This document shows, piece after piece, positions 1 to 12,327 of a stretch of DNA of 64,000 nucleotides (its first letter is position 1; each line of letters opens with the position of its first letter). The position numbers and the translations under genes were made by a program. This stretch comes from Prunus persica (lineage: Eukaryota > Streptophyta > Magnoliopsida > Rosales > Rosaceae), in the NCBI RefSeq assembly GCF_000346465.2, contig NC_034016.1, positions 20,075,548-20,139,547 of the forward strand, read 5' to 3'. The notes below the pieces were generated by a model, which made no database searches, was not told where the DNA came from, and saw only the letters and a list, made by a program, of their open reading frames with translations.

Positions 1-1209
1 TTCTGTGGTGATTTTATGAATACGAGTTGGCCGATACTAATAGGGTGCCGATGGTGGATGTTGGTCCCACTGCTTGTGTACACGTGGCGGATAAATAGAT
101 GGCCACGTAACATGCTCTTGGGGAAAGGATAAAATCTGGTGTATAAACGGCCACGAGTTTAGAAGTAATGGGCCAACCAGAGTTGGTCAAGAGCTGGTTG
201 GAAGTTCCCACCCGCTTCACTTTTTCCAGACGTGGCCACAAACTATTGGCTCAACCGAAAATTAAAGTCGTTATTCAGTGTATGGATCTGGATTTGTTTG
301 ACAAAACGCTGGGTTTTTATTTTCTTTAAATAAAATGAGAAAGTGGAATTTTAGACTTGTGACCAAGAATTTAATACTCTTTCAATTTTAAAATGAGAAA
401 GAATACAGCCGCGCGGCTATACTTTTGGCCTATATAGCCTCGGCTACTCTTTGTATATATTATAATTACAAAGTATAGCCGCGCGGCTATACTATTTATT
501 TTAAAAAAAGTCCGACCCGCCTAGCCTCTAGGCAGCAGATTATTATTTTTAATTTTTAAAGAGTATAGCCGCGCGGCTATACCGGTGAAATATATTAATA
601 TTTAAACAGGATTAAACCGACATGTCGTATTGTTTATTTTGCATGAAGCGACATGTTTGCGCAAAAACCCGCGGAACCCCATGGCCAAAAATAAATAAAT
701 AAAAAAAATAACCTGCTGACCCGAGGTCACCTATCCGTCGCTACAACTTGTAGCCTACAAGTGATAAGCGTGGAAGACACTTCTCCTTCTCGGAGACGGA
801 GAAAGGGTGCGCGGGTTAACTAATCGTGTGCCCCTCGCGCGCCATAGAAACAACCTCTTCGCTAAAACATCCCTAGTCTCGTTAGGACTGTCGCTGAAGC
901 AACAGCAACCATTTAAAGCTGCAAAACCCTCACGAGGGAGAGAGAGGGGTTTCGGTTCTGCGAATCTAGGTTTAAGAAAATTCCGAATAAGTTAATCCGA
1001 AACTCCTAGATGTGAATTTGATTCATTTTGACCACTGTAATATCTAAATTCGGTACGTAAGCAATTGAATTTCGGTAATTGTTCGGTCGCAATCCTTGAT
1101 CGAATTCGGTTTCAGGTTTTGTGTTTGATTTTTATGTTTAATTCAATGCGAATGAATGCCTACTTGCTCTGTCAGATAAAATTGCCCTAATTTACACATA
1201 TACAATTGC
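1..1209. promoter_or_regulatory. Upstream region and 5' leader of the CSB/CHR8 gene
   Basis: No gene is recognisable here. An ABRE/G-box-like CACGTGGC lies at 81-88. Three copies of a GC-rich 20-bp palindrome sit at 403-582 and are listed separately. From about 780 the sequence becomes pyrimidine/purine-mixed leader-like DNA running up to the ATG at 1210, so transcription probably starts somewhere in 780-950. No clear TATA box was found. The exact transcription start cannot be read from the sequence. Confidence 0.4.
403..582. repeat. Three spaced copies of a 20-bp GC-rich palindrome
   Basis: A self-complementary 20-mer, GTATAGCCGCGCGGCTATAC, is perfect at 473-492 and 563-582. A copy with two changes lies at 403-422. 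A degenerate relative (TATAGCCTCGGCTA-type) lies at about 433-447. Start-to-start spacing is 70 and 90 bp. The flanks are AT-rich, so these GC cores stand out strongly. The function is unknown: it could be a subterminal repeat of a decayed transposon or a dyad protein-binding site upstream of the CSB gene. Confidence 0.75.
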
Positions 1210-4200
1210 ATGGAGGAAGACGAAGACAGGATTTTGTTGGACAGTTTGGGCGTAACGTCGGCAAACCCTGAAGATATCGAGAGAGACATTTTATCAGGGG
1301 TATGTAAATGCTAGGTTTCATCGTTTTCATCTTCATTGTTAATTGCATTGTGCCCAGATAATCAAAACCATGTTTTTTGAGCTGCGAAAATATACCGAGA
1401 GTGATTGAATAGTTAATCAAATGCTAGAATTTGACAGTAGGCAGTGTTTGAAGTGCAGGCGCAGAACAATGGCAATGCCAGTGAAGTTGGAGGGAGTACT
1501 GAGGAGGAGCCTCTTGAGAGATCAGAAAGTATTGATCCATTGGCGGCCAGCCAGGCCAAACTCTATAACAAATTGAGGGCAGTTGAGTTTGAAATTGATG
1601 CCGTTGCCTCCACTGTTGAACCTGAACAAGCGGGGAATGAAGGCGCTGCTTGTGATGGTGATGATGATGGCGTGGAACCCGGGGATAAGGAGGACCTTGA
1701 TCAGGCTTCTGCTACTGGGTTGAACCTTCAGCATGCCTTAGCTACTGATCGACTGAGAAGTCTAAAGGAAACAAAGGCTAAACTTGAGAAAGAGCTTTCA
1801 GATTTGGACAAGCAAAGACCTTCCAAGGGTAAACAGCGTGACAAAGTCTTATCAGATATTGTCAAGGAAAAGCCTGCACCCAAGAGGAAGTTGAAACAAG
1901 TTAAGAAATCTGGAAAAAATCTAGAAAAGAGGCTTAAAACAGTCTCATTTGACGAGGATGATGACTTCGATGCTGTGTTGGATGCAGCATCTGCAGGCTT
2001 TGTTGAAACAGTGAGTTTAACACTTGAACTTTACCTAGTGGTTCAATCTTTCTCACCTTGTGTTTTGTAAAATTTGGTGTGGGTTACCTAATTAATTATG
2101 TATAATGTTAGTAAAAGATGTTATAAATGGTTCATTATAAATTAAGTATAAAAAAAGGAAGAGAAACAACAGGGATAACTAAGTTGACGCTTTTGATATT
2201 CCAGGAAAGGGATGAATTAGTTCGAAAAGGAATTTTAACTCCCTTCCATAAGCTCAATGGCTTTGAACGCCGCCTTCAAGAACTAGGGCCATCTCAGAGG
2301 CGTAACATTCCTGCAGAACAACACAGGAGTAATGATTTTGCTTCAGCCAGTGTTGCTAGAGCAGTGCAGTCAATTTCAGAGGCTGCTCAAGCTCGCCCAT
2401 CCACCAAGCTACTTGATCCAGAAGCTCTACCAAAGCTTAATCCACCCACTTATCCTTTTAAGAGGCTAAAAAAACCTCTTAAGATTCCTCAATCCCTAGA
2501 AAATGATACGCACAAGAATAAAAGTTCAAGATTAAGAAGGAAGCGCCCTTTGCCTGATAAAAGATGGAGAAAGCTCAGTAATCTCGAGGAAAAGCATGTG
2601 CATGAAAATGGTATGTTCAATGTTGTCCTTGATAGTGGTGTTAAGTAGTTGCATGACATAGTTAAATGTTTTGTACAACAGAAAGTTGTTTTAATTGTTT
2701 TATCTATTTTTCTACCAAATCTTAGCAAGTATGTTGTTTCATTTTGTTCTACTTGTTTTTTCTTGCAGAAGACACTGCCAGTTGCGAAGAAGAAAACCAA
2801 GAGGATGTTGGAGATGTAGATGATAATGAGTATACTTATGTTACCTTGGAAGGGGGGCTGAAAATCCCAGAGCACATTTTTAACCAACTTTTTGACTATC
2901 AAAAGGTAGGTGTCCAGTGGCTATGGGAACTGCATTGCCAAAAAGCAGGCGGAATTATTGGAGATGAGATGGGTCTTGGTAAAACCATCCAGGTCTTGTC
3001 CTTCCTTGGTGCATTGCATTTCAGTGGCATGTATAAACCAAGCATAGTTGTCTGCCCAGTTACACTTTTGCGCCAATGGAAAAGGGAGGCTCAAAAATGG
3101 TACCCAAGCTTTCATGTGGAGTTGCTCCACGATTCTGCTCAGGATCCTGTCGGTAGGAAAAAACGATCCAAATCTAATGAAAGTGATTCTGATAGTGAAG
3201 GTTCACTGGACAGTGATTATGAGAAACCGGCATTATCCAAAAGCACTAAGAAATGGGATTCCTTGATTAACCGTGTTTTGAGGTCAGAATCTGGGTTGCT
3301 AATTACAACTTATGAGCAACTCCGTATTGTAGGGGAAAGTTTGCTTGACATTGATTGGGGTTATGCAGTTTTGGATGAAGGACACCGAATTCGGAACCCA
3401 AATGCAGAAATTACTCTAGTTTGTAAACAGTTACAAACAGTACATCGTATAATAATGACGGGTGCACCAATTCAGAACAAGCTGACTGAACTGTGGTCCT
3501 TGTTTGATTTTGTTTTCCCTGGAAAGTTGGGGGTCCTGCCCATATTTGAGGCTGAGTTTTCAGTTCCCATATCTGTTGGTGGTTATGCGAATGCCTCGCC
3601 ATTACAAGTATCCACAGCATACAGGTTTAGATTGATATATTTCAAATTTACAATCTGATATTTAAATTTTCAGCGTTCGGTAGACTGGATTATTACTTCT
3701 ATCTAAATACTCTTACAGAGTACTTATCAATCTATTTTTGTTAACTTTTGAATTTTGGAAATTCCTAAACTATCTGAGTGTTTATAGGTTTACCACCGTT
3801 AAGAAAGAAAACCCATAAGATAAAGTCATTCATGAAAGATGAAACGTCTGGTATTTTTTCCAAATTGTTCCCAGGGTTGTATATATATACACTTTTCAGT
3901 CTAAACCTTTCGCTGTGCAGGTGTGCTGTGGTTTTGCGAGATTTGATCATGCCGTATCTCCTCCGGCGCATGAAGGCAGATGTGAATGCCCAGCTTCCTA
4001 AGAAGACTGAACATGTCATATTTTGCAGCCTCACTGCTGAGCAACGTTCTGCATATAGAGCATTTCTGGCTAGTTCTGATGTGGAACAGATTATGGATGG
4101 TAATAGGAATTCGCTTTATGGAATTGATGTCATGCGTAAGATTTGCAACCACCCTGATCTGCTTGAGAGGGAACACTCTGGCCAGAATCCAGATTATGGT

Positions 4201-6361
4201 AATCTCAAACGCAGTGGAAAATTGAAAGTTGTTTCGCAAGTCCTTAAAGTTTGGAAGGATCAAGGTCATCGTGTTCTTCTTTTTACGCAAACTCAACAAA
4301 TGCTTGACATTATTGAAAGTTTTCTGGTTTCTGGTGGTTATGGCTACCGGAGGATGGATGGTCTTACTCCCATCAGACAGAGAATGGCCTTAATAGATGA
4401 ATTTAACAACTCAAGTGATGTGTTTGTTTTCATTCTGACAACTAAGGTTGGTGGTTTAGGGACAAATCTGACAGGAGCAAATAGGGTGATCATCTTTGAT
4501 CCTGACTGGAACCCTTCCACTGACATGCAGGTACATTTTGGACTTCACTATTCTTTTAATTTGCAATTTGATGCAAATGTTTGAACTTGGAAACTAGTCG
4601 TCTGAACTGTAAAGGTTACTATATATATGGTCTGTCTTGTGAAATTGTCAACATTCAGGAGTAAGGATCCTTCTAGTGTCTTTCTGATGGAAGTAATATG
4701 TACAAGTTTTTTGTTGACCCTTGTTTGAAAATTTTGAATTTTTTTTGGTACTTTGGAAACACATTTTTGTAATCTGAATGCCTTTAACAGGCAAGAGAGC
4801 GTGCTTGGCGTATTGGTCAGAAGCGGGATGTAACTGTATATAGATTGATCACCCGTGGAACCATAGAGGAGAAGGTGTATCATAGACAGATTTACAAGCA
4901 TTTTCTCACCAATAAGATATTAAAAAACCCACAGCAGAAAAGGTTCTTTAAAGCTCGAGATATGAAGGATCTCTTCACTCTGAATGATGAGGGTGAGAGT
5001 GGGGCGACTGAAACAGCTAATCTGTTCGGTCAGTTATCTGAAGCTGCCAATGTTGTTGGTACACAGAATGACAAGCACAATAAGCAAGAATCTCAGAAAG
5101 TCTCTGTACCGCTTGCCAATGGTGCTGGGGCTGACAAGGGGAAGAACTCAGAGGTTGGACCGTCCAGGAGGAATGGGAAAGAAAAAGCTGACCAGAGCAA
5201 TGATGAAGTAGATGAAGAAACAAATATTCTGAGGTGCCTATTTGACGCCCAAGGGATACATGTAAGTTTCTTCAATTTGTGTGCCACGTACACATTTTTC
5301 TTCATTGGTAGTATTGCACCTGTGTCTGTCAGGATTCTTTTATAGCTGTGGAACTTAACCTGAGATAAAATGTTATAACTTTGGTCTAATCAAGTTGTTT
5401 GGTTGTCTTCCCCAAAATAATTGCAAGCATTTTCTGTTGATTGGAGTTTTGGATTAAATCTTATTTGTCACTGTTGGAGAGTCTTGTACGATGGAGGAAA
5501 ATTATATGTAATATAATATATATTTCAAATTATTTAGTAGTATTTTACTATGTATTCATGTAAAGCGCATATAATAAGAATGCATTGATTGTAGCACGAG
5601 ACTGACATTGTTAATGCTCAATTCAGTCTCCATCTCCCTGCAGTCTGTTTACGTTTTTCTTTTAACGTGGTGTCCAATTTCCACTGCAGAGTGCTATGAA
5701 TCATGATATGATCATGAATGCGCATGATGAAGAGAAGATGAAGCTTGATGAACAAGCTTCCCGAGTTGCACAAAGAGCAGCAGAAGCACTGCGCCAGTCA
5801 CGGATGCTTCGAAGCCGTGATAGTGTGTCTGTCCCCACATGGACTGGGAAATCAGGAATGGCTGGCGCACCATCATCTGTCCGTGGGAAATTTGGTTCAA
5901 CTGTGAATTCCCAGTTGATCAATAATACCAAACGCTCAGATGAAGTTTCCAACAATGGAACAAATGGTGTTGCAGGGGCATCTGCTGGGAAGGCATTATC
6001 TTCTGCTGAATTACTGGCAAGAATTCGAGGAAAGGAGGAAAAAGCTGTTGAAGCTGGAATTGAGCATCAGTTTGGGTTGGCTTCTGGTTCTAACAGAGCA
6101 AAATCTTTGGATGTTGGACCTTCTAGGTCGTCTCACAATTTAGGTGGAGTGCAACCTGAAGTACTGATTCGTCAGATCTGTACATTTATCCAACAAAGTG
6201 GAGGAAGTACAAGTTCTTCAAGCATAGTGCAGCATTTTAAGGATAGAATACCCTCAAATGATCTTCCCTTGTTTAAGAATCTTCTGAAGGAAATAGCCAA
6301 ACTAGAGAAAACCCCAAACGGATCAGTTTGGGTTCTAAAGCCAGAGTTTCACCAGCAGTGA
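1210..6361 (+). CDS. CSB/ERCC6-type SWI2/SNF2 DNA repair ATPase (plant CHR8)
   Basis: Seven exons with consistent phase: 1210-1299, 1441-2010, 2205-2610, 2769-3624, 3921-4530, 4791-5261, 5690-6361, giving 1224 residues (Arabidopsis CHR8 is close to 1190). The start MEEDEDR is the family's. Order of domains: acidic/coiled N-terminus; SNF2 ATPase with Walker A DEMGLGKT at about residues 421-428 and the DEGH box at about 558-561; helicase C lobe in exons 5-6, with [10 protein letters not shown] at 845-854; and a C-terminal winged-helix-like segment at about 1155-1224. CSB family proteins are recruited to stalled RNA polymerase II and start transcription-coupled nucleotide excision repair; they act in the nucleus. 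All key ATPase motifs are intact, so it should be functional. The similarity is strong across the full length, including the plant-specific exon joins. Confidence 0.96.
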
Positions 6362-7898
6362 TCTCAATCTCAACCTCCGATTCATTGCCTGAGATGAGAG
6401 TGCTGATTTTTTGTGGATAGTTGTGGGTTCTCCAAATATCCGGAGTTTATTTGGAGCAATGTTCATCTGTGATCCCTGAAATCTTCCTAGTAGGTCACTT
6501 TTTTTTTCTCAGTTTCCTCCGTTCTCACTGTTGTTAATATCTTCACTAGGGTAAAGGTGACAAGAAATTTCTTAGTTTTTTTTTTGGGTACGTCCTCGAA
6601 ACATTTTAATCAAAACCACACAGAATAGAGACATTTTCTCTGTACAGTAATTGATAGAGTTCTGAGAATTTCCTCTTTCCATGTTTAGGAGTCAATTGAA
6701 CAATCTTGCCCGATAGAGTACTTTTGGCTTCTTAGGTGTAGATGATAGACAATATAGAGAGTTATTTTCCCCTCTTTGAAAATGGGCCTCAGAGAAACAT
6801 TTGAGAACCAGATTTCGTCGTTTTGAGTGTTTGTGAGACATATCAGACTTCCAAGCACTCTGTTCCGCCGGCCAGTTCAAATCTTCTGCTCTAGCCGTCT
6901 TGTGTAATGCCAAAGTGGCCCATCGCGTACTTGTATAGACTTGCCTGCCTTTTATGTTATTATACTCACAGGTGAACCAATATTTGGTTGCCACTAGTTT
7001 TCTTCAAATTAGGCGTCGACCCACTCAGGTTATGTTACCCATTTTACTGCTATAACTTTTAGGCAAACTTATGATTTTGATCCATGTAGGATCAGTTATT
7101 GCTATTTAATCTTTGCAGTTTTATTAAGTGTTACAATTCAAGGACAATATGGTAATTTCATCAAGTTTTCCTACCGAATTAGCAGGCGAGTGGCATATGC
7201 GAGGGTAAATGATTCCCAACAAATAAAAACTACAGGGATGATGGAGTACAATGACAACCAAATGACTTTGATTCTAGGAGAAACCTGAAAAGCACTCAAG
7301 AACCATTCCAGTCCACAACAAAAACCACAAATAAGTTAAGAAGGCAGAAAGTAGACAATAAGACAATTACTTTAGGCTTTTGGCAAAGATTTGGTTAATC
7401 GAAAACGATAAAGGAATCCTACGATCCACACGGCAAGTTTCCATTAGTCCAGAAGCGTGCCCATTTTATCAGGATGGCAACCTTCGTTTTCAGGATTACA
7501 AAATTACAACAAATATGATGTATGCAAAATGACAGTATATTAGTCCACCAGAAGCTGTCAAATTGCAAAGTTTGTCATCCAAATAAAAACAAAAAGGAAA
7601 GAAAAAAAGGAGCAAATAGCAAATGGAATAGACAAGGCACATTTCTCTATTATATAGAAGTGAAAGCTTGAAATTTTAAGTTAACAACTAGCCGGCACAA
7701 AGAACATAGATGTCAGGACAAGAGAAGCTTCAAAATATATTGCAGGGAAATATTATTTCCATAAATGGAAGTATTTGGTACCTTGTGTGCTTTCTTTCTT
7801 TTCTCACATATTCCTTCCTCACTTTTCTCTTAAAAAAGATAAAAATAATAAAAATAAATGAAGACCTCGATCATAATTAACAAAATGCTCACACACAA
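6362..7898. other. Convergent intergenic region between CSB and NECAP-like genes
   Basis: Holds the 3' untranslated regions of two convergent genes. No convincing coding segment was seen: the 100-residue reverse-strand frame at 6692-6994 has no recognisable domain and lies where a 3' UTR is expected. No tRNA or transposon ends were recognised. Confidence 0.5.
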
Positions 7899-9523
7899 TT
7901 AGAAAGCCGCCCATCCTCCAGCGGTTGTCTTTGTTGAACCTGATCCAGTCGCTGAAGGAAGATTCCTCTGGAAATGATCATGAGAATACCATAAATCGCA
8001 ATCATAAACAAACAAGGCAGTAAGCAAAATATCCATAAATCACACTCATATTTGAACTGGAGGAGGTAATCTTTTTTTCCTTTATGTGTGTGGAAGAAGT
8101 GTATCTATCAACCAAATGCACAGAAATTCCCTGCGGCATAAAAGTCGCTCAAACAAACAGAAAAACAATACTGATTCTGCAAGAACTAAGCTTTCAGATT
8201 GAAATCAGTTCCTACATGGTTTGAACTTGGACAGAAACTAATGTGGGTTGTAGCTACTCATTCTCAGCTTGCCTTTCTAAGAATGGGATTACACTCGTCC
8301 AAAAAAAAAAACAGAACGGGATTAGGAACCAACTTTCCCAGTAAATCAGGAATTAAAGTGCTGGCAGAGACACCATCAAATGTTGGGATTTTGATGACAA
8401 GCATAAGCCATGAACGGGTAAAATCAGTAACACGACACACGACATGTATAGACAACAGATATTTGAAAATTGCTGCGTCCAAGTATCTTAGTCAGCTAAT
8501 TTTGATGACAAATTACCTAATGATTACCAAAACTCAAACACATTCATTCCATGTTGATTTTGAACAATTTACTCTTACTATATCATTTCTCTGAGTTCCA
8601 AATTCCAACAAGATGAACAACAATTCAGCTAAACCAAGCAATGTAATGCCAAAGCAACACTGAGTTACATTTCCTACCTCAATCTGAGAAAGATCAGATA
8701 ACGGGTCGGAGCTCCGCCTTGGGTTATCAGGGGGTGACTTGAGGCCACCACCAGAGCTGATTCTAGCAGCAACAGGGTCATTAGGAGGTGGCGGCAGAGC
8801 CGACCTCACCTTCCCGGACCCCGGCGGCGGAGCCAGGCCCAAACTAATCGGTTTGGGCTTCACCGTCCCGGATAGCCCAGCCGCTGACAACATCCCAGTC
8901 CCACTCGTCGGCTTCGGCTTCACATTTATCCTTATCGTCTCACCTTCCTTCAGATCCCAAACAAATACACAAATCAATGAAATTTTTCATTGAAAATGAG
9001 AAATTAAAGAAAATTTTTAAATCTTTTATACTTTCAATCTGTGATTAACGGCAGGGTGAATATCGATATGGCCATCGTCGCTGGTCTCGCCGCCGTTGCT
9101 CTCCTTCTCGTGCTCTCTCTTGACGTACTTCTCGTGGTCCGATAAAGCCACGTTGAAATCAAACGCTTCGTTTCGCTCTGCAAACCCCAGCCCAATGAAC
9201 GCGTGCTTTCCGGTGCCGTCCTCGATCTTGAGCACGAAGTATCGCGACGAGTCGAGCACGGTCTCTACGGAGGTCTCGCGCTGGCCCGGGTGGACGAAGC
9301 AGGCGGCGAAGAGCTCGCTGGAGTTCGGATCCTCCAGTCGGATCTCGCACCGGTCCTTGCACGACACGACCCGGAGCCGACCCGACCAGATCTTATCGGA
9401 CTGGAGCCACTCGCCGCACTTGTACCCGCCGGATGTGCTCCGCGGCGGGATTTTGTAGACGGCGACCTCGCGGACCACGAGCAGCGTGTGCTCGAACGCC
9501 TCCTCCTCGTCCTCGAACGACAT
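7899..9523 (-). CDS. NECAP-like adaptin-ear-binding coat-associated protein (At1g03900 type)
   Basis: Three exons on the minus strand: 9523-9032, 8947-8678 and 7967-7899, giving 276 residues. Residues 1-164 form the NECAP PH-like domain (starting MSFEDEEEAFEHTLL, with the conserved YKCGEW and FVHPGQRE blocks). Exon 2 encodes a Pro/Gly/Ser-rich linker of 90 residues. The tiny last exon ends in GGWAAF, the WxxF motif by which NECAPs bind the AP-2 alpha-ear. Known NECAP proteins act at clathrin-coated pits with AP-2, so a role in endocytosis at the plasma membrane is inferred. Exon 1 is much more GC-rich than its surroundings. It converges on the CSB gene and is divergent from NOP10. Confidence 0.93.
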
Positions 9524-10860
9524 CGTTTCGGGATCGAATTGGGGGCAGGCAAAGCTTCGAGCTATGACGGATTCTTATGAGCAATGCGGGTGATAATTGG
9601 GATTTTTATTTTTTTTTATTTTTTTGGTTGGGGAATTTCAACTATGGTGAGAGAGTTGGGGGATTGAATTTGAGGTGAATTTGGGACGAATTTGACGTGA
9701 ATTTGAAGAAATGGTGATGTGGGAATGAAGGTGGGGGGAAGGTTTCAAATGAGAGTACGCAGAAACGTGGGTTCGAAGGAGAGTGCTTGAAAGGTCAACT
9801 GGATTGTCTAATGGAGACGGCCGTATATTACCATTTTGCCCTTATCCCTTACCCTTTTGGGCTGGCCAAGGCCTAAGCTTGGCTTGTAGATAAACTGAAA
9901 CAACAGTTATTTGTTGGTGGTTTCCATTTTCAATATCCCAAAAAGTCGAAACAATAAACATTCTCCACAGAAGCCCAACCAATATCTGGAAAGCACATCT
10001 GTTACAAAAATTTACCTCTACGAATCCCTCTTTTTATCTCTATAAAAGAAAAGTATGGTTAGTTATATCAGTTGAACAAGGTAGTATCAACCTCTTTTCA
10101 CTCGCGTATCAACCGTTTTGCACTCAAGTTCAACCTCTCTTTTCGTACATTAGAGTAGTTTAAAATATCGTTATTGTCATCAACAAACAAAACTCGATAA
10201 TAGAAAGAAGCTTACCTCACTTTAACTTTTTATTTATTTATTTGAATCTCCTGGCCAAAGCCTAAGCCCTGGTTTTCAACTGTAACAACAGAGAAACCTG
10301 GGTTCCTATATTTTTGTTAAACCAACCTCTAAAACTTGATCTTATATAAATTATGACCATTTTTCAACAAACAATGATAACAGAGAAATTAATTTTGTAG
10401 AACAAGCCTCCAAAGCTTGATCCCTGTCTACTAGCTTTAGATTAGTTGCAATTTCCACATTGCCAATCACAATTACTATTCTCTAATGGCTACAAGCTTA
10501 TCATCTAGCAGGCCTCCCTTCCTTGTCTTTGGTGTGGCCTTATCTGCATTAAACTTGTCTTTGAGAGGTTAGGCTGTGTGGCCCAATAAGGAAAAGCACA
10601 AATTAATTCCAAAGCACTTTGGTGCTCAAGCTAACAATTCTTACAACTTTTGAAAGAATTGTTTGTCATAGTTGAAAAATAGCCATTCTTCCCTTCTTAG
10701 AGTCAAATTACTTTTGACATATATGCATAAAAAAATTATTTGATATTTTTATGGGTCATTTTTGTATATTTGTAAGATTATAATTTGCAGGTGAGGATGA
10801 AGGACGCATTCCTCGTAATTTGATTTACTATTTCAGTGGGGCTTCGAATTTTAAAAAATT
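9524..10860. other. Intergenic region upstream of the NECAP-like gene
   Basis: Leader and promoter of the minus-strand NECAP-like gene lie in the first few hundred bases. Further right is AT-rich DNA without a gene. Two diverged direct repeats of a CTGGCCAA-GCCTAAGC block occur near 9863 and 10251, about 390 bp apart and each followed within 40 bp by AACAACAG, suggesting an old local duplication. Confidence 0.4.
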
Positions 10861-10881
10861 ACCACGTCTGAGGTTCATATT

Positions 10882-10981
10882 GGCCCAAGCCCAACATCTC
10901 AACAAAAGCAAAGGGTTTTTGGAAAATCAGCCCAGCATATATCTTCTGGAAAACCCCCATCTTCGCCAGTCTTAAACCCTA
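10882..10981 (+). promoter_or_regulatory. NOP10 promoter: site II-like motifs plus telo-box
   Basis: GGCCCA at 10882-10887 and AGCCCA at 10888-10893 and 10929-10934 are site II-like (TGGGCY on the other strand). AAACCCTA at 10974-10981 is a telo-box. In plants this combination is typical of ribosomal protein and ribosome-biogenesis genes, which fits the NOP10 gene that follows. A 5' UTR intron is predicted at 11032-11252 (donor GTACGA, acceptor GGCAG). Confidence 0.65.
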
Positions 10982-11273
10982 GCACGAACAAATAACCAGA
11001 GCACTTTCTCCTCCGCCTACACTTTGAGCAGGTACGAATTTAACGTATTTTACAATTACAAATTATTATCTTTCTCTGCGAATTTATAACTTTCTTGTGT
11101 CAAAACCTCTAAGTTCAAGATCGCCAAACTCTTTTTTAATAAAATCGAAAATTTTATCAGCGTAAATAACTGTTGTGAAATATTCAGTGTGTTAAGTTCT
11201 ATATGAGAATTTGTGTCGGAGTTTCATGCATCATTGCTTTGATCTTCGGCAGGTTGAAGAAGAAGCAGCCAAC

Positions 11274-12327
11274 ATGTATCTCCAGTACTACATAAACGAG
11301 AATGGCGACAAAGTCTACACCACTAAGGTTTGTGACGATGATTTGCAATTTAGCTCCTTGTTTAGAGCACATTAGCTAACAAATTCGACAAACCCACTTG
11401 TCAATATTTGAATTTGATGTGTTACTTGCTCTTCTGTATGCAGAAAGAATCACCACTGGGGCTTCCCACTCAATCTGCCCATCCGGGTAAGAACAAAATC
11501 AGTATTTTGAAGTTGGCTGCAACCTAATTGCAGCTTTGTTGATTGTCTGAATATGATTTCATAATGGTTGTTATGTTGTTAGGATATCATGTCCTGTTGT
11601 TCCGTTGTCGTGCTGTCACGTAAAGATGTTAGTGTTGTTAAGTTGTTGATAAACTAATGCCATTTGGGGTTCTTGAATGTTTGCTGCTTGCTAACATGAC
11701 GGTAAGAAACAGCTGAAATGGACGGTAGTCCTTAGTTCTTTGCAGGTCGTTTTCTATGAATCTATCAGAAAGTTCTAGATTGCTTGAGATTGTAATCTTC
11801 CAAGGGACATGTTTAGTATCATTGCTATAATGAATGCAAAATATAAGATTGCAAGGAACTTAGGTCTTCTCTGTTAGGTTCCGAATTAAGTTCCAAGAAA
11901 ATCAATGTTTTGCTCTGGAGGAAAATGCTTTTGTGATGAGTTTTGATGTTGATGATTTAGTTGACTTTTATTTACTCAACTCTCTGAAATTTGGCACCAG
12001 ATTGTTCCAGAATACGGGTGTTTTCTAATTTTAATTGGAATGATTTGGAAGTGTTTGAGATGATACAGAAAGTATACTAAAGAATCGGTTCTATTAGTTA
12101 GCGCACTAGTTGAAGGAGAGAATTCTTTGTTGATCTGTGGCTACCAGTCTTCTGCATAATCTTCCTTGGAAAAGGTTCCCAGTTTTTTGGTTGTTACTAA
12201 TCTGTTCCTTTGTTCATCATCAACTGCAGCCCGCTTCTCCCCTGACGACATGTATTCAAGGCAAAGATTTCTCCTGAAGAAACGCTTTGGGTTGTTGCCG
12301 ATCCAGCAGTCACCTCTGAAGTATTAA
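11274..12327 (+). CDS. NOP10, box H/ACA snoRNP subunit 3
   Basis: Three short coding exons: 11274-11327, 11444-11486 and 12230-12327, giving a 64-residue protein, the normal length for the family. It begins [16 protein letters not shown] and ends QSPLKY, with the conserved [13 protein letters not shown] and KKRFGLLP blocks. NOP10 binds the pseudouridine synthase dyskerin/CBF5 in H/ACA snoRNPs and is needed for rRNA pseudouridylation and processing in the nucleolus. All introns are GT-AG. No single exon is long enough for an ordinary ORF search, so the gene is easy to miss. The upstream telo-box supports co-regulation with ribosome biogenesis. Confidence 0.97.

Noticed and set aside
9096..9580. 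Plus-strand frames of 120-125 residues
   Set aside because: Antisense shadows of the GC-rich first exon of the NECAP-like gene, whose minus-strand product is clearly recognisable.
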